A stretch of DNA of 64,000 nt from CAWBRT01 sp963819175 (GTDB lineage Bacteria; Acidobacteriota; Terriglobia; Terriglobales; Acidobacteriaceae): NCBI GenBank assembly GCA_963819175.1, contig CAWFVJ010000012.1:122957-186956 (forward strand), read 5' to 3'. Below are positions 8,867 through 17,175 of the stretch, one piece after another. Both the position numbers and the translations under genes were made by a program. The notes under the pieces were generated by a model. The model worked only from the letters and a program-made list of their open reading frames with translations, ran no database searches and was not told the DNA's origin. Within the stretch, counting starts at the first letter, position 1. The number at the start of each line of letters is the position of its first letter.

Positions 8867-9564
8867 AAACAGTTCGCTCCAAAACTGGCCCATTCTCCGA
8901 ACGACCTCACTTTGAACCAAGCGAGATCGACCGGATTTGCTTCGATGAACTACGCAAAGAAGGCCTTTATCCGGAATCGCCGGGGGCCATACGTATCGAT
9001 CGCTTTGTCGAGAAGCGTTTTGAGGTCGTTCCGCAGTACGAAGACCTTCCCGAGGGAGTATTGGGATTCACAAAATTCGGTAAGAACGGCGTCGAAGCCA
9101 TCGTGATTTCTGCAGCGCTCGACGCCGAAAAGGGCAAAGTGGCGGCGCGTCGTGTGAGGACCACGCTGGCGCATGAAGCCGGGCATGGATTATTACATGC
9201 ATATTTATTTGCCCTGGACGAAAAACCGCTTCATCTTTTCGATGCCGACAGTCATTCTGATCACCAGATTCTTTGTCGGGATGTCCAGGGCGAAGAACGG
9301 AAGGTGCGAGCGTACGATGGCCGGTGGTGGGAATTTCAGGCAAATCGCGCGATGGGTGGTCTTTTGTGCCCCCGCGCTTTGGTGCAAGAGGCGTTGAAAC
9401 CTTATCTGGTGCCGAGTGGTTCCCTTGGCGCGGTAAGTCTCGATGAAAAACGCAGGGAAGAAGCGACGCGTGTGGTGGCCGATATCTTTGACGTGAATCC
9501 AATTGTGATGAAGATCCGAATCAACGAACTTTACCCGGTCGAGACTGGGCAGCTCCGGCTGTAA
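8863..9564 (+). CDS. ImmA/IrrE-family metallopeptidase, CapP-like CBASS regulator
   Basis: A 233-residue protein with the zinc peptidase motif HEAGH at residues 104-108 (TTLAHEAGHGLLHAYL), a downstream EFQANRAMGGLLCP segment that supplies the third ligand region (Glu in FQAN context), and a C-terminal helical tail. ImmA/IrrE proteins cleave cognate XRE repressors. The four-base overlap with the XRE gene implies coupled translation. In CBASS loci of this layout, CapP is reported to be triggered by single-stranded DNA and to cut CapH. A T-run directly after the stop suggests this pair ends its own transcript before the effector operon. Peptidase family is confident; the specific trigger is inferred. 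Confidence 0.85.
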   Translation: MKTVRSKTGPFSERPHFEPSEIDRICFDELRKEGLYPESPGAIRIDRFVEKRFEVVPQYEDLPEGVLGFTKFGKNGVEAIVISAALDAEKGKVAARRVRTTLAHEAGHGLLHAYLFALDEKPLHLFDADSHSDHQILCRDVQGEERKVRAYDGRWWEFQANRAMGGLLCPRALVQEALKPYLVPSGSLGAVSLDEKRREEATRVVADIFDVNPIVMKIRINELYPVETGQLRL

Positions 9565-9574
9565 TTTTTTTTTT
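9550..9574 (+). terminator. Possible intrinsic terminator overlapping the capP-like stop codon
   Basis: CAGC (9550-9553) and GCTG (9558-9561) can pair around four bases, followed by TAA and ten T residues (9565-9574). The stem is short, so this is a weak terminator at best. It would leave the CBASS genes under their own promoter. Confidence 0.35.
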
Positions 9575-9602
9575 GACGGTGTACGCACCGTACGCTTACA
9601 CT
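9573..9602 (+). promoter_or_regulatory. Putative CBASS operon promoter with operator dyad in its spacer
   Basis: TTGACG (9573-9578) and TACACT (9597-9602) with an 18-base spacer resemble a housekeeping promoter. The spacer holds a perfect dyad ACGGTG-TACG-CACCGT (9576-9591) and a direct repeat GTACGC at 9581-9586 and 9590-9595. Binding of the upstream XRE protein here would block RNA polymerase. The start codon of the first CBASS gene is 32 bases downstream. Confidence 0.5.
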
Positions 9603-9633
9603 GCATTTGTAGGAACGATAGCGTGAGGATTTG

Positions 9634-10650
9634 ATGTTCAAATGGCGGCGGGCGAAGTCGGGCAAAGGCAAGGGGCCAACGGCGAAGGAATCGGCCGTTG
9701 TGCAGCGCGTTGGCGAAGGCCTGGGCTTTTTGCTGACCTGGGAATCGGAACTTTGCGCAATCGCGGCAGAGGCGTCGGCTTGGTCCATTGAGACAGGAGG
9801 CGACCTGTTCGGACGGTGGAATGATATCCCGACGATTCTTCTTGCGACGAAAGCCGGACCCAATGCACAGCGGAATCAGGCGCACTTCCGGCTGGACGTG
9901 GAGTATCTCCGGCAACTTAGTGAGACTATGGCGTCCGACTGGGCACTCCGCTATTTTGGCGATTGGCACTCCCATCACCGGCTAGGTCTATCCGGGCCGA
10001 GCAGCGGAGATCAACGCCGAATTCGCAGCATCGCCGGTCGTAATCAGTTCACCGGGATGATCGAGATTATCGCTACGTTGGACGGCAAGCACGATGATCC
10101 GACCATACGAATTCACCCTTGGATTTATAACCTTTCAAGCCGAGACAGAGAACCTCTTCCGTTGCACGTTAAAGTTCTGCCGGGCCTGAGCCCTGTCCGG
10201 CAGGCCCTAGTGGCGAGACGGGTGCTTCCAGAGCAAGAGTTTCTCGCATGGGAGAAGCTTCCATTGCACCGAATCCGGATCGGATCTAGTGCTGCGCCTC
10301 CGACGTTGGAGCCGAGAGTCGAAGCCGATATCACGACAAGGGAAAGAACCCTTGCCCACATAGCCGAGGCGCTGCAGGCGGCGAGTGGAACTTCCGTGGA
10401 AAATCACTCGACCGGGTTTGGCTCGGTACTGGTCGCGAAACTCAAAGGACCGTACTACCTTGCGTTTGCGCTTGGAGCTGCATGGCCGATGGCCGTTCTT
10501 GAAGTACATCGTCTGAATCGAGACGATGGTTCGACCGAGCCGATTATGGCGTCGCCCACTGATCTCGTAGCGCTAAATGTGCAGGGGATTGTCGAAGTTT
10601 TTCGCTCTGCGAGGGCAAGCGAAGAGAGGGCTGCGCATGTGGACGACTGA
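9634..10650 (+). CDS. JAB/JAMM-domain isopeptidase, Cap3-like
   Basis: A 338-residue protein whose N-terminal half is a JAB/MPN+ (JAMM) metalloprotease. Glu lies in the ETGGDLFG strand near residue 52. His112-x-His114 occurs in DWHSHHRLGLSGPSSGDQ, followed by Ser and Asp126, giving a near-standard HxH...SxxD zinc site. In type II CBASS, Cap3 removes the conjugated CD-NTase tail and counteracts Cap2. The C-terminal 120 residues form an extra domain I do not recognise (ERTLAHIAEALQ to EVFRSARASEE). Start 9634 follows GAGG; a TTG three bases earlier is possible. The gene overlaps the E2 gene by 14 bases. Family is confident; the target is inferred from neighbours. Confidence 0.85.
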   Translation: MFKWRRAKSGKGKGPTAKESAVVQRVGEGLGFLLTWESELCAIAAEASAWSIETGGDLFGRWNDIPTILLATKAGPNAQRNQAHFRLDVEYLRQLSETMASDWALRYFGDWHSHHRLGLSGPSSGDQRRIRSIAGRNQFTGMIEIIATLDGKHDDPTIRIHPWIYNLSSRDREPLPLHVKVLPGLSPVRQALVARRVLPEQEFLAWEKLPLHRIRIGSSAAPPTLEPRVEADITTRERTLAHIAEALQAASGTSVENHSTGFGSVLVAKLKGPYYLAFALGAAWPMAVLEVHRLNRDDGSTEPIMASPTDLVALNVQGIVEVFRSARASEERAAHVDD

Positions 10651-11101
10651 GCAGCGGCAAAGATTGGGATTGGAGCAGGCAATCCTTCAACAAGAAGGCT
10701 TTAGTCAGTTCACTGTCTACTGGAACAGAGAAAGTGATACGTATTATGCGTCGGGTGTGACTTTTTCCAATTCTGGACGCCGGTACGGTCTTTACATCTC
10801 GATTCCGTCCGGGTTTCCTTACGCGCGGCCCTCGATGTACGTCACCGAACCGTTCCCGCTTCTGATGGCGGATGGCAGTCGAGTTTCTTCCTTGGGGATC
10901 TCGCACAATATGCACACTCTCGCGCCGTCCTCAAACGGGCTAGTCCAGCTCTGCCACTGGCGAGATGCGCGATGGCATTCCGGTATCACACTCCAGCGGG
11001 TATTTCTCAAGGGTCTCGTTTGGATCGAGGCTTACGAGCAACATCTTGCGACGGGCCGCCCACTGGCTGAGTTTGTCTTAACGATGGCAGAGAGAGCATA
11101 A
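10637..11101 (+). CDS. E2-like ubiquitin-conjugating fold protein, split Cap2 partner
   Basis: A 154-residue protein with a UBC/E2 fold pattern: a beta meander (GLYISIPSGFPYARPSMYV), then a PHMYS-like element here written NMHTLAPSSNGLVQLCHW. Cys106 in that segment is the probable catalytic residue. It is followed by a Trp-x-His segment and the helix TLQRVFLKGLVWIEAYEQHL ending LATGRPL, as in bacterial E2 proteins of CBASS. Start 10637 (MWTTEQRQ) lies inside the end of the JAB gene. In most long type II CBASS operons the E2 is fused to the E1 in one Cap2 protein. Here the two are separate genes. Confidence 0.8.
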   Translation: MWTTEQRQRLGLEQAILQQEGFSQFTVYWNRESDTYYASGVTFSNSGRRYGLYISIPSGFPYARPSMYVTEPFPLLMADGSRVSSLGISHNMHTLAPSSNGLVQLCHWRDARWHSGITLQRVFLKGLVWIEAYEQHLATGRPLAEFVLTMAERA

Positions 11102-11104
11102 ATT

Positions 11105-12586
11105 ATGAGCGATCCACAACAGCAGCAAATGATTCGGGAGGCGATGAAGGCTATCGCTGAGCGAAAGCCGGGGCGCACCAAACTGGTCTACGACAAAACC
11201 AAACGGACAATTGTTGCCGTTACCGACGGTGCTCAGGCTCCTCGCGCGCTGAACATAACGGCCGACGATGCGGACATGTTTGCTGTGGCCACGTTATCTA
11301 GCCGTTGGCTTTCCGATCAATGGCCGCTGATCAGCCGCGACCGCGCGATTCCCATTCGCTTCAGTTCCTGGGATGACGGGGATGCTTTTACTCAGTACGA
11401 CCTCGGGGCGCAACCTTCCCCGGCAGACATCGAGGGCACGGTGATCCTCGGGGAGGGGGCCAGTCCGCCGGATGGGATACAACTGTGTATCGTGCGGACG
11501 AACGATGTGGCCGTCACTGATCCATCGCGGTTCGTCGCGCCAAACGGCGACGTTCATCGCGCTCTGGGATGGCGACACGTCAACGGCCATGGAACGCAAA
11601 TTGACGTTGCTTTTGTCGATGTTCAGCCAGCGCTCGCTTCACGCCGGGCCGGCATTCTCGAAACGACTGTTCTTAGCGACAAGACGGTGCTGTTTATAGG
11701 TTTAGGTACAGGCGGCGCTCACGCAGCCATCGAACTGGCGAAATGCGGGGTGGGCCATTTCATACTTGTTGATCGGGACAGACTTTCGGTCGGGAATGTC
11801 GTTCGTCATCCTGGCGGCGTTTCACAAGTCGGACGCTTTAAAGTGAATGTCGTGCGCGATCTGATTCATGAAAAGAATCCGGATGCTGAGGTATCCACGC
11901 ACCCTGTCGAGCTAACCCACGAGAACCGGGATGCGATTAAGGAACTGGTTGCCAAGGCTGACGTTGTGATCTGCGGCACCGACAATCGCGCGAGCAAGCT
12001 ATTGATCAACCGGCTCTGCATCGAGGCGAACGTAATCGCGGTTTACGGAGGTGCGTTCCGTCGCGCCTATGGCGGACAAGTTCTGCGCGTGCGGCCAAAA
12101 CGCTCGCCTTGTCAGGAATGCTTCGTGGCGGCCATGCCCGATGAGGCGTCCGATGTTGAGATCTCCTCGACTATCGACGCCGCAGAGGTCGCTTATTCTG
12201 ACCGGCCGGTGGCCGTCGAGCCGGGCTTGTCATTGGACGTGTTGCCAATAGCCAACATGCTCACAAAGCTGGCGCTTTTGGAGCTTCTCGCGGACAAGAA
12301 GACGACGCTCAGTATTCTCAGCCGCGATTTCGATGCGCCTTGGTACCTTTGGCTTAATAGACCCGAGCCTGGCACCCAATATGCCAGCTTACCGCCCTTG
12401 AGCGAGAGCAGCGACGAGATGACGATCAACCGATGGTACGGGATTTACTTTGAGCGGGATTCCGATTGTCCGGCGTGCGGCGACTTTATCCCGTCGCTGG
12501 CCGCTTCGTATGGGCTCGACTTGGCCTCCTTGGAGAATCTTCCGTCCCCGCCGCGAAAGAAGGACCTAAATGGAACTGATCAGTGA
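11105..12586 (+). CDS. ThiF/E1-like adenylating enzyme, split Cap2 partner
   Basis: A 493-residue protein. The first 190 residues are a separate N-terminal region without an obvious family. From about residue 198 it is a ThiF/UBA-type Rossmann adenylation domain: nucleotide loop FIGLGTGGAH, acidic VDRDRLSVGNVVRH, and VVICGTDNRASKLLINRLCI. Two Cys pairs, PCQEC near residue 337 and DCPACGDF near residue 455, should bind a structural zinc. No catalytic Cys of the E1 half can be assigned by eye. With the E2 it would activate and conjugate the C-terminus of the CD-NTase. It starts three bases after the E2 stop and overlaps the CD-NTase start by 17 bases, so all are coupled. Confidence 0.85.
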   Translation: MSDPQQQQMIREAMKAIAERKPGRTKLVYDKTKRTIVAVTDGAQAPRALNITADDADMFAVATLSSRWLSDQWPLISRDRAIPIRFSSWDDGDAFTQYDLGAQPSPADIEGTVILGEGASPPDGIQLCIVRTNDVAVTDPSRFVAPNGDVHRALGWRHVNGHGTQIDVAFVDVQPALASRRAGILETTVLSDKTVLFIGLGTGGAHAAIELAKCGVGHFILVDRDRLSVGNVVRHPGGVSQVGRFKVNVVRDLIHEKNPDAEVSTHPVELTHENRDAIKELVAKADVVICGTDNRASKLLINRLCIEANVIAVYGGAFRRAYGGQVLRVRPKRSPCQECFVAAMPDEASDVEISSTIDAAEVAYSDRPVAVEPGLSLDVLPIANMLTKLALLELLADKKTTLSILSRDFDAPWYLWLNRPEPGTQYASLPPLSESSDEMTINRWYGIYFERDSDCPACGDFIPSLAASYGLDLASLENLPSPPRKKDLNGTDQ

Positions 12587-13442
12587 TTTCAATGCGCTTC
12601 TCTCCTCGATACAACCCGGCGAGGATGATATTGCGGCCGCCAAGGCCGCCCACGAAAAGGTTCGCGAGGAACTGCGAACTGACGAGGACTCGAAAGACGC
12701 GCACAAGGATACGTTTCTCTCGGGGTCTTACGCGCGGCGGACGGCCATCAACGACATTAATGATGTTGATGTCATTTGGGTGTTGGACATCGATCATAGC
12801 GTTACGGAACCCGAGGTCCTCCTCGCATGGGTCCAGAGCATACTTGCCAAGTACTACAAAGAGACGAAACGGCAGGGACGATCAGTTGGAGCCAATACTC
12901 CGGATGGCGTGTGGTTGGACATCGTTCCGGCGGCGTTGATCTCGAATGACGATGGTCCGCTGTGGATTCCGGACCGGGAAGCCCGCGTGTGGGTGCAAAC
13001 TCATCCAAAAGGACAGATCTCGGGCACGATCGCGAAGAACAAGGCCGCGAATGGATACTTCGTCCAGGTCGTAAAGCTGATGAAGTTTTGGCGGGACAGA
13101 TTGCCTAGTGAGTCGTGCAAACTGAAGTCATACATTCTTGAGGCGCTGATCCACGACACGGTCGGAATCCCATCGTCTCTCGCTGCGGCCGTCGTCAACC
13201 TGCTTGAAGGGATCGAGCGCAAGTACGGTAGCTATCGCAATACCAACATTATGCCCTTCATCCCCGATCCGGCATATCCATCCGTCAACGTCGCAAAACA
13301 CTGGAAGATTGAGGACTTCAAGGCTTTTCTGGCTCAGGTAAAGACGGCGGCCGCGACGGCGCGGAGTGCCTACGACAATTCCGACGAGGCTGCGAGCCGG
13401 AAACTCTGGCGGCATCTCTTCGGCTCAAGTTTCGGTCAGTGA
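12570..13442 (+). CDS. CD-NTase (cGAS/DncV-like nucleotidyltransferase)
   Basis: A 290-residue polymerase-beta-fold nucleotidyltransferase. Motif FLSGSYARRT carries the Gly52-Ser53 pair, NDVDV carries Asp65 and Asp67, and VWLDIVPA carries the third metal ligand Asp117. The helical C-terminal part (KLMKFWRDRLP, YILEALIHDTVG) fits the CD-NTase C-terminal domain. In CBASS it senses infection and makes a cyclic di- or trinucleotide signal. The clade cannot be assigned safely by eye; Cap4-linked relatives often belong to clade D. The final residues, FGSSFGQ, end in a small flexible tail, as expected for a Cap2 conjugation target, but this is inference. Confidence 0.88.
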   Translation: MELISDFNALLSSIQPGEDDIAAAKAAHEKVREELRTDEDSKDAHKDTFLSGSYARRTAINDINDVDVIWVLDIDHSVTEPEVLLAWVQSILAKYYKETKRQGRSVGANTPDGVWLDIVPAALISNDDGPLWIPDREARVWVQTHPKGQISGTIAKNKAANGYFVQVVKLMKFWRDRLPSESCKLKSYILEALIHDTVGIPSSLAAAVVNLLEGIERKYGSYRNTNIMPFIPDPAYPSVNVAKHWKIEDFKAFLAQVKTAAATARSAYDNSDEAASRKLWRHLFGSSFGQ

Positions 13443-13448
13443 GGAAAA

Positions 13449-14924
13449 ATGACTGACTCTAAAAAACCGGCAGACGAATCTCCGGCCCATCCGGGGTCTT
13501 TGCTTTCACCAGAGGCAATGGGAGGTATCAACGCCGGAAAGGGATTCGATTTCCAGACGCGTTATGCGGCGTGTCATGTGCCGGTGTGGTTGCTGGAAGA
13601 AGCATTTCATCAGCTTTTCTTCGAGGGCAGCGGCGACATTGACCTCAGGTATATTGAGGCAGGCAAGACGTCCCGAATTCATATTCAAGTAAAGGATCAC
13701 GATGTCACGCCAGGCGAATTTAAGGCAATAATCGAGCAATTCCGCCAGTTGGATTCCGCTCATCCGGATACATACAAGTGCTTCACTGTGGTGTGTCCGT
13801 CATTGTCTTCGACGCTGCGCCCAATTGAAACAGCCGTCCGGCGGTTTCGTGGCGCGAAAGCATTCTACGATGACAAGCCGGGAGCCCTGGCTCCCACCAA
13901 AGAGGAACTCGACCAGCGGTTGCGCGACGCGGGTTTGGGCGACTATGTCGATTTCATTCACGCGAAGGTTTACATTGACGTGGGGCACGGCGATATGCAC
14001 CACGATGATCGCGCTATCAATCACTTTATCAGCCGGTTACTGAATCATCCCGATTACGCTGATAAAGTCCGGGCTATGGTGCAGCCGGCATTCGCCGAGA
14101 TCTTGCGCGCCATTGGTGCGAGCAAGGGCAACGTGCTTGAACGGGCGGAGATTGAGAGGCTTTTGCGGGCTGCGGTTGTGGCAGGGGTCGCAGGCGAAAA
14201 GAAAATTACCGTGTGGTTGCAGAATTGGACAAGTGAATCGTTCGACCCTCCGGCAGATTACTCGCTGGACTGGTCACCGCATTTTGACCGGTCCACGCGG
14301 AAAGTGCCGTCACCCGAGACGTGGAACAACGAACTCATTCCCGAACTGATCGCGCTTAAGAAGAAGATGCTGACAGAGCGGAAGGAACGCGTCGTCCGGT
14401 TCCGGGGTAAGTGCGCCCTGTCCTCCGGCGTCGCCCTTGGAGCCATTTTCCCTACAGTCGGCGGTTGGGCATTTGAGATACCGCAATCTCCATCGAAAGA
14501 GGCCTGGAGGTCGGACACTCCTGCAACGAATCCTTACGATCTGCGTGTTGAGGTAATCGAAGGCAGCCAGGAGGGAGGAGATATCGTTCTTGGGTTAAAC
14601 ATTAAGGGGGATGGCCGCCAGGACATTATCAAGTATGTAGAAAGCACGGGCAATCCGCCCAGAATATTTGCCTTCATGTCGCCACCTTCACAAGGCGCTC
14701 AATCCATAGGAGGGGCAGGGGACGCTTGCGCTTTTGCACAAGCGGTTCGCGAAAACCTGGGACAGCTTCTAAAGAAGTATCAGCTGCGCAAAACCCACAT
14801 TTTTTTCTACGGCCCTTTCGCCTTATCCGTCTTTCTGGGGCAGCACCTGACCTCCGTTGGCGAAATCCAGCTTTTTGAGTACCAAGACCCCGGATATGTC
14901 CCGAGCTGTACACTCCGCACGTAA
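13449..14924 (+). CDS. cap4: Cap4-type CBASS effector: dsDNA nuclease fused to SAVED domain
   Basis: A 491-residue protein. The N-terminal region (GGINAGKGFDFQTRYAACH, residues 25-43) is typical of DUF4297-type nuclease domains. A PD-(D/E)XK core follows with FFEGSGDIDLRY (Asp63/Asp65) and IHIQVKD (Gln80-x-Lys82). The C-terminal 200 residues look like a SAVED domain, ending IFFYGPFALSVFLGQ then GEIQLFEYQDPGY. SAVED domains bind cyclic oligonucleotides and let Cap4 cut double-stranded DNA without sequence preference, killing the infected cell. It follows the CD-NTase by six bases. The nuclease-SAVED pairing is confident; ligand identity is not visible. Confidence 0.85.
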   Translation: MTDSKKPADESPAHPGSLLSPEAMGGINAGKGFDFQTRYAACHVPVWLLEEAFHQLFFEGSGDIDLRYIEAGKTSRIHIQVKDHDVTPGEFKAIIEQFRQLDSAHPDTYKCFTVVCPSLSSTLRPIETAVRRFRGAKAFYDDKPGALAPTKEELDQRLRDAGLGDYVDFIHAKVYIDVGHGDMHHDDRAINHFISRLLNHPDYADKVRAMVQPAFAEILRAIGASKGNVLERAEIERLLRAAVVAGVAGEKKITVWLQNWTSESFDPPADYSLDWSPHFDRSTRKVPSPETWNNELIPELIALKKKMLTERKERVVRFRGKCALSSGVALGAIFPTVGGWAFEIPQSPSKEAWRSDTPATNPYDLRVEVIEGSQEGGDIVLGLNIKGDGRQDIIKYVESTGNPPRIFAFMSPPSQGAQSIGGAGDACAFAQAVRENLGQLLKKYQLRKTHIFFYGPFALSVFLGQHLTSVGEIQLFEYQDPGYVPSCTLRT

Positions 14925-14938
14925 GGTCGAAGGTAAAT

Positions 14939-15232
14939 ATGAAGTTCACACCAGGAGACGCAACAGACAGCGAGCACTGCACGGCTCTCAAGCACGAGTT
15001 TCTGCGTTGCGAGGATGCGTTCAAGGATTTCGATACTTATGGAACGCTGATAATACTGAAGACACAAGCTGAAGCCGCAGGACATGCTCCAACTTCACCG
15101 CAAGAAAGCCATCGGGTAACCGAAGGCTTGTGGCCCACGCTTCAGACCGCGCTCGATACGTCGCAGATCTTCGGGACGGAGGCGCGGCTTTCGTCCGGGA
15201 GTTCCGGCTTTCTTGGCCGTTGCAGCCCGTGA
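14939..15232 (+). CDS. Possible small protein at the end of the CBASS operon
   Basis: A 97-residue frame begins 14 bases after the effector stop with a GAAGGT ribosome-binding-like sequence. Residues 1-45 (KHEFLRCEDAFKDFDTYGTL) look helical and protein-like; the last 40 residues are Ser/Gly-rich and less convincing. I recognise no family. It ends just before the integrase and may be a truncated or real accessory CBASS gene. Position and spacing are the only support. Confidence 0.35.
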   Translation: MKFTPGDATDSEHCTALKHEFLRCEDAFKDFDTYGTLIILKTQAEAAGHAPTSPQESHRVTEGLWPTLQTALDTSQIFGTEARLSSGSSGFLGRCSP

Positions 15233-15257
15233 ACGCAAGAGAAAGGAGAGCGACTAA

Positions 15258-16514
15258 ATGCGAATCCGAAAACAACATGGACAGGTCATTCGTATCGGGG
15301 ACCGATGGTACGTCCGTTATTGGGAACGTAGGAGCGTCGGCGGGAACCTCGAACGTAAGCGAATCACGCATCAGCTTGGCCCGATTACGACGCGGGGCAA
15401 GAAGCCGCCGGCCGACATCTCAAACGAAGCCGAGCGGCACATGGCAACAGTCAACAGCGGCACAGTACCTGCTGAGCGAATCGTCACAATTGGCGATTTC
15501 ATGGAGCAGGTCTATCTGCCATGGATCAAGCGACACAAACGACCCTCAACAGTAAAGGGCTACCGTGATATCTGGGAAGACCATCTGAGGCAGATCTGTA
15601 AAGAGGTCTGGCTCAAGGACACTCGGACGTATCACGTTCAAGGCTGGCTGAACCAAATCGGGGTGAAGGGAATCAGCCGCAACACGCTCAAGCACATCAA
15701 GAGCGCCGTTAGTGGGATTTTTACCCTGGCGAAGCAGCAAGACTATTTCCAAGGAGAGAACCCGGCACGCGATTCAGCGATTAATCCTGAAGCGACTGAG
15801 CCTCAGGAGACATACGCCTACAGCCTGGACGAAATCCGATCCATTCTTGCCGTTCTTCCAGAACCCGCCGCAACCGCATTCGCAGTTGCAGCCTTCATGG
15901 GCTTGCGGCATGGCGAGATTCAAGGGTTGCTATGGGAGAACTACCAGGATGGCGAGATGTTCGTTTCCCGCTCAATCTGGAATGGCTGCGTGACGGACCC
16001 CAAGACTCGCAAGGGCCGCGCTCCCGTTCCCGTAATTCGACAGCTTGCTGAGCGGTTGGAGATGCATCGGCTGCGCTACGGGAATCCGCAAAGTGGTCCG
16101 ATCTTCTCCAACACAAAAGGGAAACCGCTCGCGCTTGGTAGCCTTGTGACCCACGTCATACTTCCGGCCCTCAATCGCTGCGAGCGTTGCGGGAAATCAG
16201 AAGTAGACCATAAGCAAGCGAAACACGAATTCACGCGGGATGCCCGAATCCCTGAATGGTACGGCTGGCATGCGGCAAGGCGTGGGCTTGGGAGCAATCT
16301 GTACCGCCTGGGGGTTCAAGACATCGTGATTCAGCGCATCCTTCGTCACGCTAACGTGAGCACCACGGCAACGTATTACATCAAGACGGCGGCCGCTGAT
16401 GTCCGCAGTGCGATGACAAAGCTAGAACGCAAAATTGCAGAGCCGCAAAGCCAAACGGACACTAACGGGACACCTGAAGCCCGCCAGACTGCCAAGTCTT
16501 CCGCGATGCAGTAG
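15258..16514 (+). CDS. Site-specific tyrosine integrase
   Basis: A 418-residue phage/island integrase. The N-terminal arm-binding part reads WYVRYWERRSVGGNLERKR. A SAM-like core-binding domain follows (TIGDFMEQVYLPWIKRHKRPSTVKGYRDIW), then the catalytic domain: Arg in FMGLRHGEIQGLLW, a middle Lys region, His-x-x-Arg in YGWHAARRGLGS, and His plus nucleophile Tyr in ILRHANVSTTATYYIK. A CERCGKSEVDH insert may bind zinc. GGAG-type ribosome binding site precedes the ATG. Located right after the CBASS operon and before CAGGGAA repeats, it is the probable mobility gene of the island. All catalytic residues are present, so it may be active. Confidence 0.88.
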   Translation: MRIRKQHGQVIRIGDRWYVRYWERRSVGGNLERKRITHQLGPITTRGKKPPADISNEAERHMATVNSGTVPAERIVTIGDFMEQVYLPWIKRHKRPSTVKGYRDIWEDHLRQICKEVWLKDTRTYHVQGWLNQIGVKGISRNTLKHIKSAVSGIFTLAKQQDYFQGENPARDSAINPEATEPQETYAYSLDEIRSILAVLPEPAATAFAVAAFMGLRHGEIQGLLWENYQDGEMFVSRSIWNGCVTDPKTRKGRAPVPVIRQLAERLEMHRLRYGNPQSGPIFSNTKGKPLALGSLVTHVILPALNRCERCGKSEVDHKQAKHEFTRDARIPEWYGWHAARRGLGSNLYRLGVQDIVIQRILRHANVSTTATYYIKTAAADVRSAMTKLERKIAEPQSQTDTNGTPEARQTAKSSAMQ

Positions 16515-17175
16515 CTCGTAGGTGATTGGGATTGCAGAAGATATTGGCGGAGGATGCAGTCACGAGCGAACCTCTCTCCGGCTTAATTCCCTGCTAACAG
16601 GGAAAAATACAGGGAATTTTGCCAATTTCGGCCTGTCTAATTCGGCTCTTGTCGTGTAAGCGCCTAATTTTGTTTAAATTCTGGGACCGATCGCCAATTT
16701 CAGAATTGAATTGAACAGGGAATTATCAGGAGCGTATCAGGGAACTAATTTTCCCTGGTGACCCGGGTTGCAGTCGATCTTGGTCTAGCTCGACTTGTCG
16801 AAGGGTAATTTGGGTCACGAAGCAGGCCGGACCGGATGATTACCTTAACTTACACCTTGACCGGAAAAGGGGCGAGCTGGAGTGGACTGGCCTGCCAAAC
16901 ACCTCCAAAACCGGCTTGAGCACTTCCCAGAAGGTGGTTTCAAAACCCCGGACCTGATCACCGGCATTCCTATCCTTCGCGCTTTGTCGCCGGTTGGCAT
17001 CTGACGAGCTTCCGGGATCAAAGGCATGGATACGCGGCAATAATAACGGCTGAGGTGGTTGTGTCCCTGGGCTGGGGATGGCTATCTAGTCCGCAACAGC
17101 CTGCGCGCCCTGTGTGAATGCATGTTTCGCACGCGAATAAGCTATGAACAAGAGTTTTCTCAGGCGATTCTACAA
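16515..17175. other. Gap between integrase and catabolic operon
   Basis: Contains the CAGGGAA repeat cluster (16587-16757) listed separately. The remainder, 16758-17175, shows no gene. The minus-strand frames there are short and the upstream operon ends at 17176. Confidence 0.4.
16587..16757. repeat. Cluster of six CAGGGAA motifs, likely integrase binding/attachment region
   Basis: CAGGGAA occurs at 16598-16604, 16610-16616, 16716-16722 and 16738-16744, and its complement TTCCCTG at 16587-16593 and 16751-16757. The first inverted pair makes a perfect 7-bp hairpin around CTAA. The motifs follow the integrase stop by about 70 bases, the position where arm-type binding sites and an attachment core are expected. 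Confidence 0.55.

Noticed and set aside
9634..12586. JAB, E2 and E1 considered as a Bil (ISG15-like) defence operon
   Set aside because: No ubiquitin-like gene is present, and the genes are coupled to a CD-NTase and SAVED effector, which fits CBASS.
16587..16757. CAGGGAA repeats considered as a CRISPR array
   Set aside because: Repeats are 7 bases, irregularly spaced, in both orientations and without cas genes. No CRISPR array was seen in the window.
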